DNA of 29,000 nt, taken from NCBI GenBank assembly GCA_903813345.2, contig CAIIXF020000101.1, positions 1 to 29,000 on the forward strand, written 5' to 3'. Below are positions 9,934 through 19,339 of the stretch, in pieces; the first letter of the stretch is position 1; the number at the start of each line of letters is the position of its first letter. Made by a program: the position numbers and the translations under genes. The notes beneath the pieces were generated by a model. The model did no database searches. It saw only the letters and a program-made list of their open reading frames with translations, and was not told where the DNA came from. The DNA is from Owenia fusiformis. Taxonomy: Eukaryota > Annelida > Polychaeta > Sabellida > Oweniidae.

Positions 9934-9969
<36 letters not shown>
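9934..9969 (+). other. LINE poly(A) tail, 36 A
   Basis: This is an unbroken run of A directly abutting the resumed GPCR codons. The antisense poly-Phe frame here is meaningless. Confidence 0.95.
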
Positions 9970-9970
<1 letters not shown>

Positions 9971-10937
9971 GTGCTTTTGTATGCCTATAAATCTTGCGAG
10001 TGCCTTGACAACATTTTGGACGTTCGGGGCGTTTGCCTGTAAGATGGTTCCATTCGTTCAGAATGTCGGCGTTGCATCCAGTCTGATGACTATGGCCGTC
10101 GTTGCATTGGATCGTTACCATGCTGTCGTCCACCCCCTAAAGACTAAGTTCTACAATACTATGAAACGAGCAATTATTGCTCTGTCAGTAGTTTGGTTAT
10201 TTTCAATCTGTGTCAGCCTACCTAACGCAATTTGTTACTCTCAGAGGACATTTTCAATGAACGTGACGAACACAACAGAACGTATAGAAGACGTCACTTA
10301 TGTATCCCCTACGAAGATACTTATAAACGTGTGTCTGTGGGACGAAGAAAAGATGCACTTGGAAGCGATGTTCTGGATCTATTTGATAGGAATGTTCGCG
10401 CAACCTTTGACTCTGATGTCAGTTGCATACATTGGAATAGCGCATAGTTTGTGGATTCGCTCCCCTGTTTTGGACATGGGTCCTAATATAAACCCCATTG
10501 CGAACGAACATAGATTGAGGCAGAAGAAACGTATAGTTCTGATGATGATACTCGTTGTTATATTCTTTGTTGTATGTTGGCTGCCAATAATGCTCTTTAA
10601 TTTGATATCACTTAAAATAGGACTTAAACTGAATACAAAGTGGTTAACAGTAAGGCATTTTCTACAGTGTCTTTCGATGATGAGCACATGTGTGAACCCT
10701 ATCATATACACTTTCTTACATGATAGGTTCAGAAAAAGTTTTGTTGCCGTCGCAAAATGCCGATCAGAGCGAATTGCGCCATCTGTTACAAAGTCGAACG
10801 ATACAAGTAATAGAATCGAGAGGAGGGGTGTTGAAAGGAGGGCTACGATACCCGGTGTCTCCGCACTGCAGCCACGCCCGAATGAGCACGACATTATAGC
10901 TCTAACTAAAACGCGTAGAATAAACTCAAATGAGTAA
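9970..10937 (+). pseudogene. Class A GPCR, 3' part (rest of TM2 to C-tail), intronless
   Basis: The reading resumes with TCFCMPINLASAL, so TM2 keeps the spacing from its Asp to the MP motif that peptide-receptor GPCRs show. TM3 has the conserved Cys (FACKM) and DRY at 10110-10118 (D109 in the LINE-free numbering). ECL2 has NVT and NTT glycosylation sites and the disulfide Cys in NVCLWD. TM5 leads to a basic ICL3 (RLRQKKR), TM6 has CWLPI (10574 onward) and TM7 has CVNPIIY (10694-10708). Helix 8 is FRKSF with a nearby Cys, and the tail is about 65 residues with many Ser, Thr and Arg. It looks like a neuropeptide receptor; the ligand family cannot be named safely. There is no damage apart from the LINE. 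The gene may be intact on alleles without the insertion. Confidence 0.92.
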
Positions 10938-10969
10938 TTTGAACCAACTGAGTCTCCAAATTGACAATG

Positions 10970-11081
10970 AAAGTTTACGTGGAGAGGGGCATGTTTAGTT
11001 TCCGAAAATGGTTTTACTTCATTTAGAGAAGTAAGTTAGTTGGGGGCCTAAAATTACACCGCCCCTGTCCACGTAAACTTT
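10970..11081. repeat. Long hairpin just after the GPCR stop
   Basis: The arms 10970-10990 (AAAGTTTACGTGGAGAGGGG and next base) and 11061-11081 are complementary with one mismatch in 21. Inside the loop a second stem pairs TTACTTC with GAAGTAA. The hairpin starts 33 bp after the stop codon, so it may be in the 3' UTR. It could equally be a tiny MITE. Confidence 0.8.
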
Positions 11082-11654
11082 GCAACAACAGAAGAAACAT
11101 AGATTGATGTATCACCTTCTGAAAACAAGTCTAACATTTAGTTACAAATAGATATTTAAGTGACGTTCCTGGGCGTCATTTTTTTAATTTGGCTTAATCT
11201 TTGATAGACAACAAATTTCAAAATGATTAAGGAACAATTTTTCACGGGTTTCCAACAAGAGTCTACGCAGTGAAATGGATATTGAACTAGAACTAGAAAC
11301 ATGAGTAGGCAGAATTGTCAATAAAAATGTTAGGTATTGTGGCATATATAAAATACCAGTCATCATGATATATTTGGTCGGATTGTATTATTTATCTCGG
11401 ATACATTACATACCTCAATTTAATGAGCTATACATATTAATAGGAAAATGGAGGTGTTGATCTTAATTTTGTTTTTTCTAAGCATATCATTGACGCAATC
11501 AGTCAAGATTGCAAAGATGTGTTTGAATGGGGGAGGACAATGAAGAAGACGGGTGATTTGGTTACAAAAGAAGGTGGGTAAATGCAGTAGATATAAATTG
11601 TGTGTTCAAAGATGTTCAGGTGTAATTGAACACAAAAATTTAGCCCGATTTCCC
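11082..11654. other. AT-rich non-coding stretch
   Basis: I see no supported gene or repeat. A 60-codon minus frame at 11184-11366 is not convincing. Confidence 0.4.
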
Positions 11655-11821
11655 AAGGTAGCATTCGCTAATTCAACTGACGGCTGATGGTTTCATGGCC
11701 AACTCATTTTAATATGAATAGAACCTGTCACTATACCATTCATATTTAAATGAGTTGGACATGAAATAGTAGGTTAATCTGTCAGCTGACAGCCGGCAGA
11801 TGAATTCTCGAATTCTACCTT
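11655..11821. mobile_element. Palindromic MITE, ~167 bp
   Basis: The two halves form a long imperfect inverted repeat. AAGGTAG at 11655 pairs with CTACCTT ending at 11821, and inner segments such as CCAACTCATTTTAATATGAA pair with their complement near 11745. The loop is about 20 bp. There is no ORF and the target duplication is unclear. Confidence 0.75.
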
Positions 11822-11835
11822 AATCTCTAACCCTA

Positions 11836-12198
11836 CTATCACACCGAACTAGTTCTCACTACGTTCTCGAAAATGGGCTTCAACTGTGTACGAACGGACT
11901 GGACGTACTTAGAACCGTTTGGGATCTATTACAAACTTCATCGAACTTACTCGAACCGGTAGGTCCTCTAGAACTTAGAACATGCTCAAAATGTTCTCGT
12001 GGTCGTCACGTTCTACAATTAGAACGAGTGGTAACGCACTAACGACGAGCAGGACGTACTACGAACGGAACCGTCGTACTTCAATCCTACTAGGAACGTT
12101 TTTACAACGAGTTGAACTGTCTGAGGACGTATTGAGAACGAGGTAGAACTTATTGCAAACGGGTTTAAACTGACTAAGAACGTATTAAAGACTGCTTA
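11836..12198. repeat. CTATCACACC repeat, copy A (left part)
   Basis: This starts with CTATCACACCGAACTAGTTC and is rich in GAACG/CGTAC words. Its start matches copy B at 13656. Its sequence at the right end aligns with copy B across the insertion of the foldback element (AAAGACTGC-TTA here, TTAAGACTGTTTATGAACGA at about 13896 in B). The remainder of copy A is probably 13633-13655. Confidence 0.65.
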
Positions 12199-12782
12199 AG
12201 GTACGTTCACACCAACGGCGAATGCCACGCTTTAAATCGGCGAGCAAAGCGCCGTCATTTTTGTCATTTTTCTTCATACCAACGGCGCTTTGATGGCGCT
12301 TTAAAGCGGCTTGTAAAGCGGCACCAAAGCGTAACAAAGTTTGATTAAAGCGTCGGGGTCGTAATAGGTCGTAGAAAAGCTCAGAGTAAAACGGGATATT
12401 CGGCAAGAGCGCCAAAAAATTTTAAACTCTTAAAAAATTTTGGGCGCTCTGTTACGAATCGATTAAGCGCCGAGAGCGTATCAAAGCTTAACAAACCGTA
12501 ACAAAGCTCAGAAAAACTTGATCCAAAGCGTAGGAAAGCTTAACATAGCTCTAAAAGGTTCCTCACGCTTTGATCCCGCTTTGATCAGGCTTTGTTACGC
12601 TTGAAATCACGCTTTGAAAAGCTTTGATAAGCATTATTACGCTTTGATGCGATTATGACGCTTTAAATCAGGCTCTGATACGATTGCAAAACTCTGTTGT
12701 GCATTGTTACGCTCTGTTAAGCTCTGTCACGCATTGGAAAATGTCGAGATCGCCGATTCCATGCCGCTTTTGATCCAATGAC

Positions 12783-12790
12783 TATATAAA
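12783..12790 (+). promoter_or_regulatory. TATA box inside the foldback element
   Basis: TATATAAA lies 55 bp upstream of the ATG at 12838, in the only unique part of an otherwise repetitive element. The spacing would place a transcription start near 12813. It may be a remnant of the promoter of the autonomous relative or a captured host promoter. Confidence 0.5.
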
Positions 12791-12837
12791 GATGCAGTAG
12801 ATCCATAAAACCATTGCATCTTTGACTCGAGAACACG

Positions 12838-12951
12838 ATGGCAGAACAACGAGATCCAGAAATTCCAGATGGACCAGAGCATGACCTATCTGAAGAAGAC
12901 ATGACGTTTGTCGCACGGCGTGATATAGCGTGTGAAAACTTTCAAGCGTAA
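12838..12951 (+). CDS. Micro-ORF (37 codons) in the foldback element
   Basis: ATG 12838 to TAA 12949-12951 encodes an acidic peptide beginning MAEQRDPEIPDGPEHDLSEE and ending near ARRDIACENFQA. The unique segment around it (about 12740-12930) is not made of the AAAGCG words of the arms. The natural reading is a leftover first exon of a longer gene, from the autonomous transposon or a captured host gene, joined back to arm sequence. The last residues already come from repeat sequence. No family was recognised, and it may not be expressed. Confidence 0.35.
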   Translation: MAEQRDPEIPDGPEHDLSEEDMTFVARRDIACENFQA

Positions 12952-13655
12952 CAAAGCCTAGCAAAGCGTTTCAATCCTTGATTAAAGCGTCTCAATTCGT
13001 TGGAAAGCTTGAGAGTCCCTCAGGAAAGTGTAACAAAGAGTGTCAGATATTGATGAAAGCGTCTGACCTCGTGTCAGATCTTCATGCCAGATCGTAGCAA
13101 ATCTTGAGACATCTTAACGAAGCGTGTCAAGTGGTAACAGACCGTGAATAGACTGGGGTCCCCGCTTTGAATTAACCAAGCTGTGTTAAGCTTTCCTACG
13201 CTTTGAGTCAGGCTTTGTTGAGCTTTGTTACGGTTTGTTAAGCTTTGATACGCTCTCGGCGCTTCAATCAATTCGTAACAGAGCGCCCAAAATTTTTAAA
13301 CAGTTTAACATTTTTTGGCGCTCTTGCCGAATATCCCGCTTTACTCCGAACTTTTCTACGACCTATTACGATCCCGATGCTTTAATCAAGCTTTGTTACG
13401 CTTTGGTGCCGCTTTACAATCCGCTTTAAAGCGCCATCAAAGCGCCGTTGGTGCGAACGCTTAAACAGTTTAAATTTTTTAGCGCTCTTGCCGAATATCC
13501 CGCTTTACTCCCGAGCTTTTCTACGACCTATTACGACCCAGACGCTTTAATTAAGCTTTGTTACGCTTTGGTGCCGCTTTACAAGCCGCTTTAAAGCGCC
13601 ATCAAAGCGCCGTTGGTGTGAACGTACCATTATGAACGAGTTAGCAAACATATAG

Positions 13656-14023
13656 CTATCACACCAAACAAGTTGCCACTGCGTTCTTCAAAACTGGTTT
13701 TAAACTGTGTGCGAACGGAATGAACGTAGCTGCAACTTTCTAAGGTCTATTTACGAACTTCATGAACGTTCTCAGACGGGAAGGTGATTTTAGAATTTTG
13801 AATCGATTCAAAATTCGATGGCGACCATACCGTTATAGGACGTTGCACACCGACGTGGTGCGACCTGAACGAACTGCGAATGAGATGGACGCATTTAAGA
13901 CTGTTTATGAACGAAGTAGCTAATTATTTTAGACATATTTCCCGACCACAGCCAGATTGAGCCCGTTTTACGACGTTTTCGTAGGACTGGCAAGAACGGG
14001 TAAGAACTAGTTTGGTGTGATAG
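13656..14023. mobile_element. CTATCACACC element, copy B, with TIRs
   Basis: The left end CTATCACACCAAACAAGTT and the right end (AACTAGTTTGGTGTGATAG, ending 14023) are inverted copies of each other and of the start of copy A at 11836. Its length is 368 bp and it has no ORF. The whole 11836-14023 block therefore also has inverted ends. It could be one larger element whose left terminus was duplicated, or two adjacent insertions. Confidence 0.7.
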
Positions 14024-15368
14024 GGTGGTAAAGTTTTGAATGTTGAAAATAAGCGTAGGGATGAATGTTCACAACGAAGGGTCATGTTCAAAACAAAATT
14101 TAACTAAAACAGTAGTATGACTGAGAAGGGACAAAACTGTTAATTTTTGCTATTTGCTATTTTATGGTGTACATCATAAAACATCATTTCCTTTTTACCC
14201 CTCGTGTTTTCTGAAAATTCATTTGACAAAGCTTTCGACACTATATTATGAGAATGAATTTAGATTAAAAAATATCCACAGATATACCATGAGTATGAAA
14301 CAACAAAATACAGACTTATGTCAGTCTCGTAATGTATTTATTTCAAAATAAAGAACGTACATTGTTAATGAAGATAGTGGGCTAACGCAACAAGAAAATA
14401 ATGAAATCAGTCAAATGAGTGTAATGACATTGATCACATGAACAAGACAAATGCATTAACATACAAAATGTCACTACCTGCCATTTGTTACAGACGCCGA
14501 CTGCCGAACATCAACCACTAGCCACCGCCACAAAAAGAATTAGAGAGTCAAGCAATATGTCACGTACAACTTTTGGTGATGACAAAATACGATAGTAGAA
14601 ATACTGTAATCTGAAACGCTACTTTTTAATGTACCACTTTCCATTTCTTTACTTAATATATATATAAATAAATATTTCTCTTTTTGTATTGATTAAATAC
14701 TAGTGTCATATAAATGACATAAATAACTAGCCAGGAAAATCTTACACATCACGTCTACCACTTGTAAATGTATAAATAACGTTTAATTCAATAAAAACGC
14801 GTGTTTTTTATTTCATCTGGTCCCTTTTGTTAGAGGATCATTGTTTTACTTCTTGTGAACCGACTTGGTGAAAGACATGTTTAGGAGTATTAAATAACAT
14901 TGGACTGATGTGTACTTTCTTATTAATTGTCATCCAAGACTACATCTTAGACGCCGAAACAACAGTGAGTTAAAGTATTTCCTGTTTGCCACATGAACAA
15001 TGGCGAAATGAGTATAATGTTAAATATGATTTTAGCCACTATAAGCATAGATATGAAACATTGGTCAAAACTAATGATTTCAACTTTTTCACATTGTTAA
15101 AGAGCCAAAAATCAACCTGTCAATTTAGCAGAAATTTGACCATAATACGACGCCAAAAGTTGATGTATTTTTGGTACCCAGCTCCCTTGTCACCATTGTG
15201 ACATCAGAAACAGGGGCTGACACCAAATGAACAACGAAGCACAAATTGATGAATGAAATATTTGGTGCAGATAACAGGTACAAGTGGAATAACAACCAAT
15301 TAGCATCACTACGAGATCTGAAGGAACTAGTCTAAACATTGACGTATTTTTTCATATTTCTTCAATTA
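14024..15368. other. AT-rich non-coding stretch; 3' flank of the CILP-like gene
   Basis: No exon could be supported. The frames at 14154-14351 and 14986-15201 show no domain and unremarkable composition. The right end should include the 3' UTR of the minus-strand CILP-like gene; I could not choose a poly(A) signal. Confidence 0.4.
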
Positions 15369-17740
15369 CTAAGGCAAATCATAGACAGGGTAGTCGTAAT
15401 CTTCACATTTAATTATGATTGCTACTCCACCGTCTGAATCTGGGATGTCACATGTCAGTTTTTGTCTTTGGGGATCGCTACACTCACATCTTGATTTTGC
15501 TCTTTTCTTAGCTGTTTCAAGGTCATCGTCATCATCTAAATATAGGCCGAAAGTGTTACCAGCTACAATAGACGCACCGGGAATTTGAAAAGAAATCAGG
15601 GGTTCTCGCTCATTGGTAGGGGAAGGAGTATCAATTATGTATTGTCTTAAATCAACAGCGACGTCATTGTCGTCGACACTACATTGAGTTCCTTCCACGG
15701 AAATTTCTATTACTGTTTCATCAACCAAATCATTTGATAGTGTTATAATTGGTCCACTGCCTTTATATTCAACACATACTGACTGACTAGACGTAACATC
15801 TTCACGTATACCAAATAGTTTGCCCTTTGTATCTTCATGCTTCCCACCCTTGCTCATTACACGGACTCTAGATTCATCGTCGGTATCTTTGCCGTTTCTT
15901 TTAACCAGAACACGAACTTTGATAAACCAAGCCCAGAAAGCATTGGTCGTTTGGGGAAACCATGCGAGAGGGGTTAATGGTGGATTACCACCCCAACACG
16001 ACAGAGCCATATCACAGACAGAATATTCAAACAATGTACTGGGACTTCTGTAAAAACTGAAGTGAGGGTCTGAATCGCTTGCCTTGAGACATTGAGAATA
16101 GGCAGTCATGCTAGGTATTGGATTATAACAATATGGGTCACAGAGAAAACACTCTGGCCCCATATAATTATTGATTTCACAATCCGTACAAAATTTTGAA
16201 CTGGCATCCTTACAATCTGGAGCAGTATTACTATGATACAAAGGGCCATTTGACACGAGTGGTTCTACATCTGTTTCAATGACTCTAGATCTTGTTGCAG
16301 TTGTTGCATCATCTAACTGTTTGACTTTTATGTTTACACCAGCGATCGTTGGATCTAACGCGCCTAATTTTGATGATGCACTGAGTGCAACATTGTCACT
16401 TTTAAGAAATAAATATGCTTGGAACTTAGACTCACCACAAACGGTGAGGATACAGTCGTCTTTTGAACCAAATCCGGACCCGGTTTGACTCATACTACCA
16501 GTGAGAACCCGTCCATTTGGTGGAGTTACAGACGACGCTGGTGTAAGTACTGAAGGCTCAAAGGTTTCTGACCATGGCAACAGTGTACTTAAAGAAGAAT
16601 CAGTATAGGCCTTGATTCTGACATAGCAGAAATTCAAACTATCATCATCAAAATTAAACCAATATCGGTCTGTTATTACGGTTGTGCCAACAAAAAAATC
16701 ACTGGTTGCTGAAGTTAGAGCTCGTTTTCGTCTTGATGCTGAGACCCGTTCCAACGATCCTTCATATTCCCATCTAGCAGATGACGGGTTGAGAGACCAT
16801 AGCTTTACATTAGTTGTGTTCTTAAACTCAGCGCCAATTACATCAGCACGTATGGCCATGCCAACATCTCCTTTTAAGTCAAGTTCTTCCCCATTCTCAC
16901 CATTGAATCCAAGATGGAACATACCAAAGGTTTTAAGTAAACCAACTTCACCGTTATCATTAACAAATGTCAAGTCACCTACCATTGAATTAAAACTGTC
17001 AATATTTGAAGGATCGATAAAGTTAACAGATACTTTAACTTCATCAGTATAAAGATTACCATCTGAGTCATAGAACGAATCACCCGGAATAATTACCTCT
17101 GCGGTTGAACTCTCGGAAGATTCTGCCAATGATATTGTGTTCTTCTCCGAAGGCGTTATTGTAATCACTCTATCATTTATCAAGAGACTGACATCTTCGA
17201 ATAATGTTCCAGAGAAATCTTTTGGAATAGTAAACACCTTAGAAGCCTCAATAAAGCCACTTTTCATCACACCTTCTTTAAATGTAACCACAATTCTATT
17301 TATGCCGGTTGGAACAGAGAAACTGAATTCACCATTAAAACTAGTTGTAGTAACCTTTTCATCAAATAAATGGACATTCCCAAAGCGAAGAACAGTTGAA
17401 GGGTCGTTAATTGCATGCACAACTCCACTAAAAGTAACATCTCGCTTGGAAGTTACGATATTACCAGAAATATTAATCTGATTACAAATGACACACCCAC
17501 ATTCTAAAGTAACAATTATGTCCATGGAATAATCCGCACATGCTAATGTTTCTTTGGTTTGTTTTGTAGGTCCACAGCAGAATTTGGTGTCTGAATTTGC
17601 ATTAGGGCGTTTTACACACACATTCTTCTGACATTGTCCCACGTCATAGACGAGCGGAGATTCCCCACTCTGTGGACAATCCTTTGGCAATGCCTTTAGA
17701 AACGATACGGGTTGAGAATCACAAAAACTTTCGCTGTCCT
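15369..17740 (-). CDS. CILP-like matrix protein, large terminal exon
   Basis: The exon follows a TTTTTAG acceptor (AG at 17742-17741) in phase 1 and ends at TAG 15369-15371, about 790 codons. It begins DSESFCDSQPVSF, then a Cys-rich segment (CCGPTKQ, CGCVICNQ), a carboxypeptidase-regulatory-like beta domain (SGVVHAI, FNGEFSFSVP) and the CILP core. Core signatures are VIIPGDSFYDSDGNLYTDEV, GDLTFVNDNGEV, KTFGMFHL and LWSLNP-x5-W. A basic RRKR furin-type site lies at 16722-16733, as expected for a family whose precursor is cut into two chains. The second half has DPHFSFYRS, LAWFPQ, a K-V-R-V strand, GGKHEDTKGKLFGIRED and a Cys-ending C-terminus. These match CILP from vertebrates in order and length. 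It is a secreted matrix protein and the enzyme activity is doubtful. An extra Cys-rich insert is described under findings. Confidence 0.93.
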
Positions 17741-18011
17741 CTAAAAATATAAATATTGGACTTATACTATCATTTAAATATCTTTACTGATCCCACTGTG
17801 TTGTATCATCCATTTCACTATGTACCAAACACAAGATATTCAGCATATGTTAAATGTATATATGTTTGAGGAATAGCAAACAGAAAATCAATCCAGACAT
17901 TTTGATGGGACAATGTTGGCAGTTTCAAGGGATTTGGAAGTTTCAAAGTTAACACCTAGAATTGAGTCCTTTTGTATTGATGTATTTTGAAGAAAATCTT
18001 TTAAAATACCT

Positions 18012-18164
18012 TTTACATCTAGTGTAGCAGCATTAGACTTAGCTGATCCATACTCCGAACTAGCTTTGCAATAATATGAGCCTTTATTTTCTAAGGTGGT
18101 TTCCACGATCACCAAATTCTGCCCTGTTTGTTCTTGGTCTTGGAGAAGCTTTCCATTCTTAAAC
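18012..18164 (-). CDS. CILP-like gene, exon for second half of Ig domain
   Basis: Acceptor GATAG (AG at 18166-18165) and donor AAAG|GTATTT (GT at 18011-18010). It completes the Trp codon of the previous exon and reads WFKNGKLLQDQEQTGQNLVI, continuing with the Ig strand E-F motif ENKGSYYCKASSEYG (D/E-x-G-x-Y-x-C) and ending TLDVK. It joins in phase 1 to the large exon at 17740. The frame stays open past the donor to a stop near 17888; that part is treated as intron. Confidence 0.9.
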
Positions 18165-18432
18165 CTATCATTAACAAAAAGGAATTTTATGAAATGGCAA
18201 AGTAGTATTTTGTTGTCTAGGTGTGAATAATGTTTTCATGCACAAATTGTAACTGTGAAGGAGCATACATCCATCATGGTAAGTTAAAATGAGTGTGTGG
18301 GAACTACGATAAAGGTAAATGCAAATATTTGTTAATTAAGTATTGGCTGCCCATTATCTTCCCGGAATAGTGTTCATAATCAAAGTTTAAAATGCCAGGA
18401 AAATATCTATCTTGGTTAGTCGGATTTTTTAC

Positions 18433-18541
18433 CATTGATATGTTTCTGGGCTGGGTTTTCCAACCGCACGGCATGTGAGGTTTACGGTGTCACCAACAAG
18501 AGCAAAGGTATCTTCTGGGTGCTGTACAATTTCAGGAAACT
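18433..18541 (-). CDS. CILP-like gene, exon for first half of Ig domain
   Basis: Acceptor TTTTAG (AG at 18543-18542), donor CAATG|GTAAAA (GT at 18432-18431). It reads FPEIVQHPEDTFALVGDTVN, then LTCRAVGKPSPETYQ and the first two bases of Trp. This is the A-C strands of an I-set/C2-type Ig domain with its first disulfide Cys. An Ig domain upstream of the CILP module is the normal family layout. Confidence 0.9.
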
Positions 18542-18733
18542 CTAAAATGACATTCGAATGTGTCATTAGGACAACTGAACTATTACTTTAATTTTGATAT
18601 TAGTTATACAAATAAAAATTCGAGTATTGCAGTCTAATTAGTTAATAAAGGGAAAATATTTAAAATTCTTCCTTCACTTTCACTTACATTTATATCAAAA
18701 GTTTAAAATTGAAAAGCCAATTTGGATTATCAC

Positions 18734-18805
18734 CTGTATGCGGTGTTCTTCTTCGAAGACTTTGGGTTGTTGTTGGGGTTGTCGGTGGGGCTACTGTAGA
18801 TGTAC
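18734..18805 (-). CDS. CILP-like gene, Thr/Pro-rich linker exon
   Basis: This exon has 24 codons, with acceptor TTTTAG (AG at 18807-18806) and donor CAG|GTGATA (GT at 18733-18732), phase 1 at both ends. It encodes a T/P-rich stretch (TSTVAPPTTPTTTQSLRRRT), a probable O-glycosylated flexible linker between the coiled coil and the Ig domain. RRRT gives a possible basic cleavage point. Confidence 0.8.
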
Positions 18806-19339
18806 CTAAAATCAATGTTTATACTTGCTAGTATTTTGGCAGTACATTTGTTATTCAAATGTGTTTTGGAAAACTTTAGACTGCTGATACCTCAGCCTCA
18901 TTTGCAACGGCCGTCGTAGCATTTCTATGGTCACATACTATAGAAAACAACATACTCATACTGCATGCGGACTTACGGCTTACGACTGTAGGTATTTCTC
19001 GATAACAAGGAACTACACCCGCTGTAGACTCACCATAAAACAAATTTGACTGAGGTACAAAGCTCCAGTGACCATGCGGTCTGATATTTGTACGGGCAAA
19101 AGCAATTCTACGGCCGACGTAAAATATCCATGGTCACATAGTATTGTGGTAAAAAATGCTTTTGCAGTCGTACGTTGTATTTTGAATTCATGGAGAAATA
19201 AAACCAAATGGACGTGTTTTAAGTTCCAAGGTAACCCGTCTGAAAAACTAGAATACACCGAAAAGCAATCGTGATTTTTTACCAACTCGAAATAACGTCG
19301 TTCATTACTCAACTATTTAACAAAAAAACATATACTTAC
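18806..19339 (-). other. Intron of the CILP-like gene
   Basis: No exon is visible in it. Two similar stretches about 204 bp apart (around 18906-18943 and 19111-19146, sharing ATGGTCACATA) suggest an old internal duplication or a decayed small element. Confidence 0.5.

Larger units (their letters stand above)
6614..9969 (+). mobile_element. 5'-truncated non-LTR retrotransposon (LINE, Jockey/CR1/L2-like), with poly(A)
   Basis: The element begins abruptly inside an endonuclease domain at 6614 and ends in 36 uninterrupted A residues at 9934-9969. It contains one open frame, a 3' UTR of about 170 bp and a small hairpin. It lies in the TM2 codons of a GPCR gene. The only candidate target duplication is a 3-bp AAC (6611-6613 and 9968-9970), and the junction is ambiguous by those bases. 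Missing 5' sequence means this copy lacks ORF1 and its own promoter. The undamaged frame and pure tail indicate recent insertion. Confidence 0.95.
12199..13629. mobile_element. Foldback DNA transposon, 1.43 kb, PIF/Harbinger-like target site
   Basis: The ends are GGTACGTTCACACCAACG (from 12200) and its exact reverse complement (to 13628). Long inverted arms continue inward for about 350-430 bp. They are built from many AAAGCG and GTAACAAAGC words. The right arm holds the tip module twice (about 13300-13460 and 13470-13628). TTA flanks both sides (12196-12198 and 13630-13632). Comparison with copy B of the surrounding repeat suggests a single TTA before insertion, which fits the TWA target of PIF/Harbinger. 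No transposase is present, so it is non-autonomous. Confidence 0.8.

Noticed and set aside
6614-9969. Retrovirus or LTR element
   Set aside because: There are no LTRs, protease or integrase; an AP endonuclease upstream of RT and a poly(A) tail identify a non-LTR element.
14986-15201. 71-codon plus frame
   Set aside because: It has no recognisable motif, AT-rich composition and no splice or transposon context.
17888-18011. Continuation of the Ig exon frame to a stop
   Set aside because: A good donor AAAG|GTATTT in the right phase precedes it, and the sequence after it has no Ig or CILP features.
19013-19312. 99-codon minus frame in the CILP-like intron
   Set aside because: There is no domain and no acceptor/donor pair in phase 1; it overlaps a degraded internal duplication.
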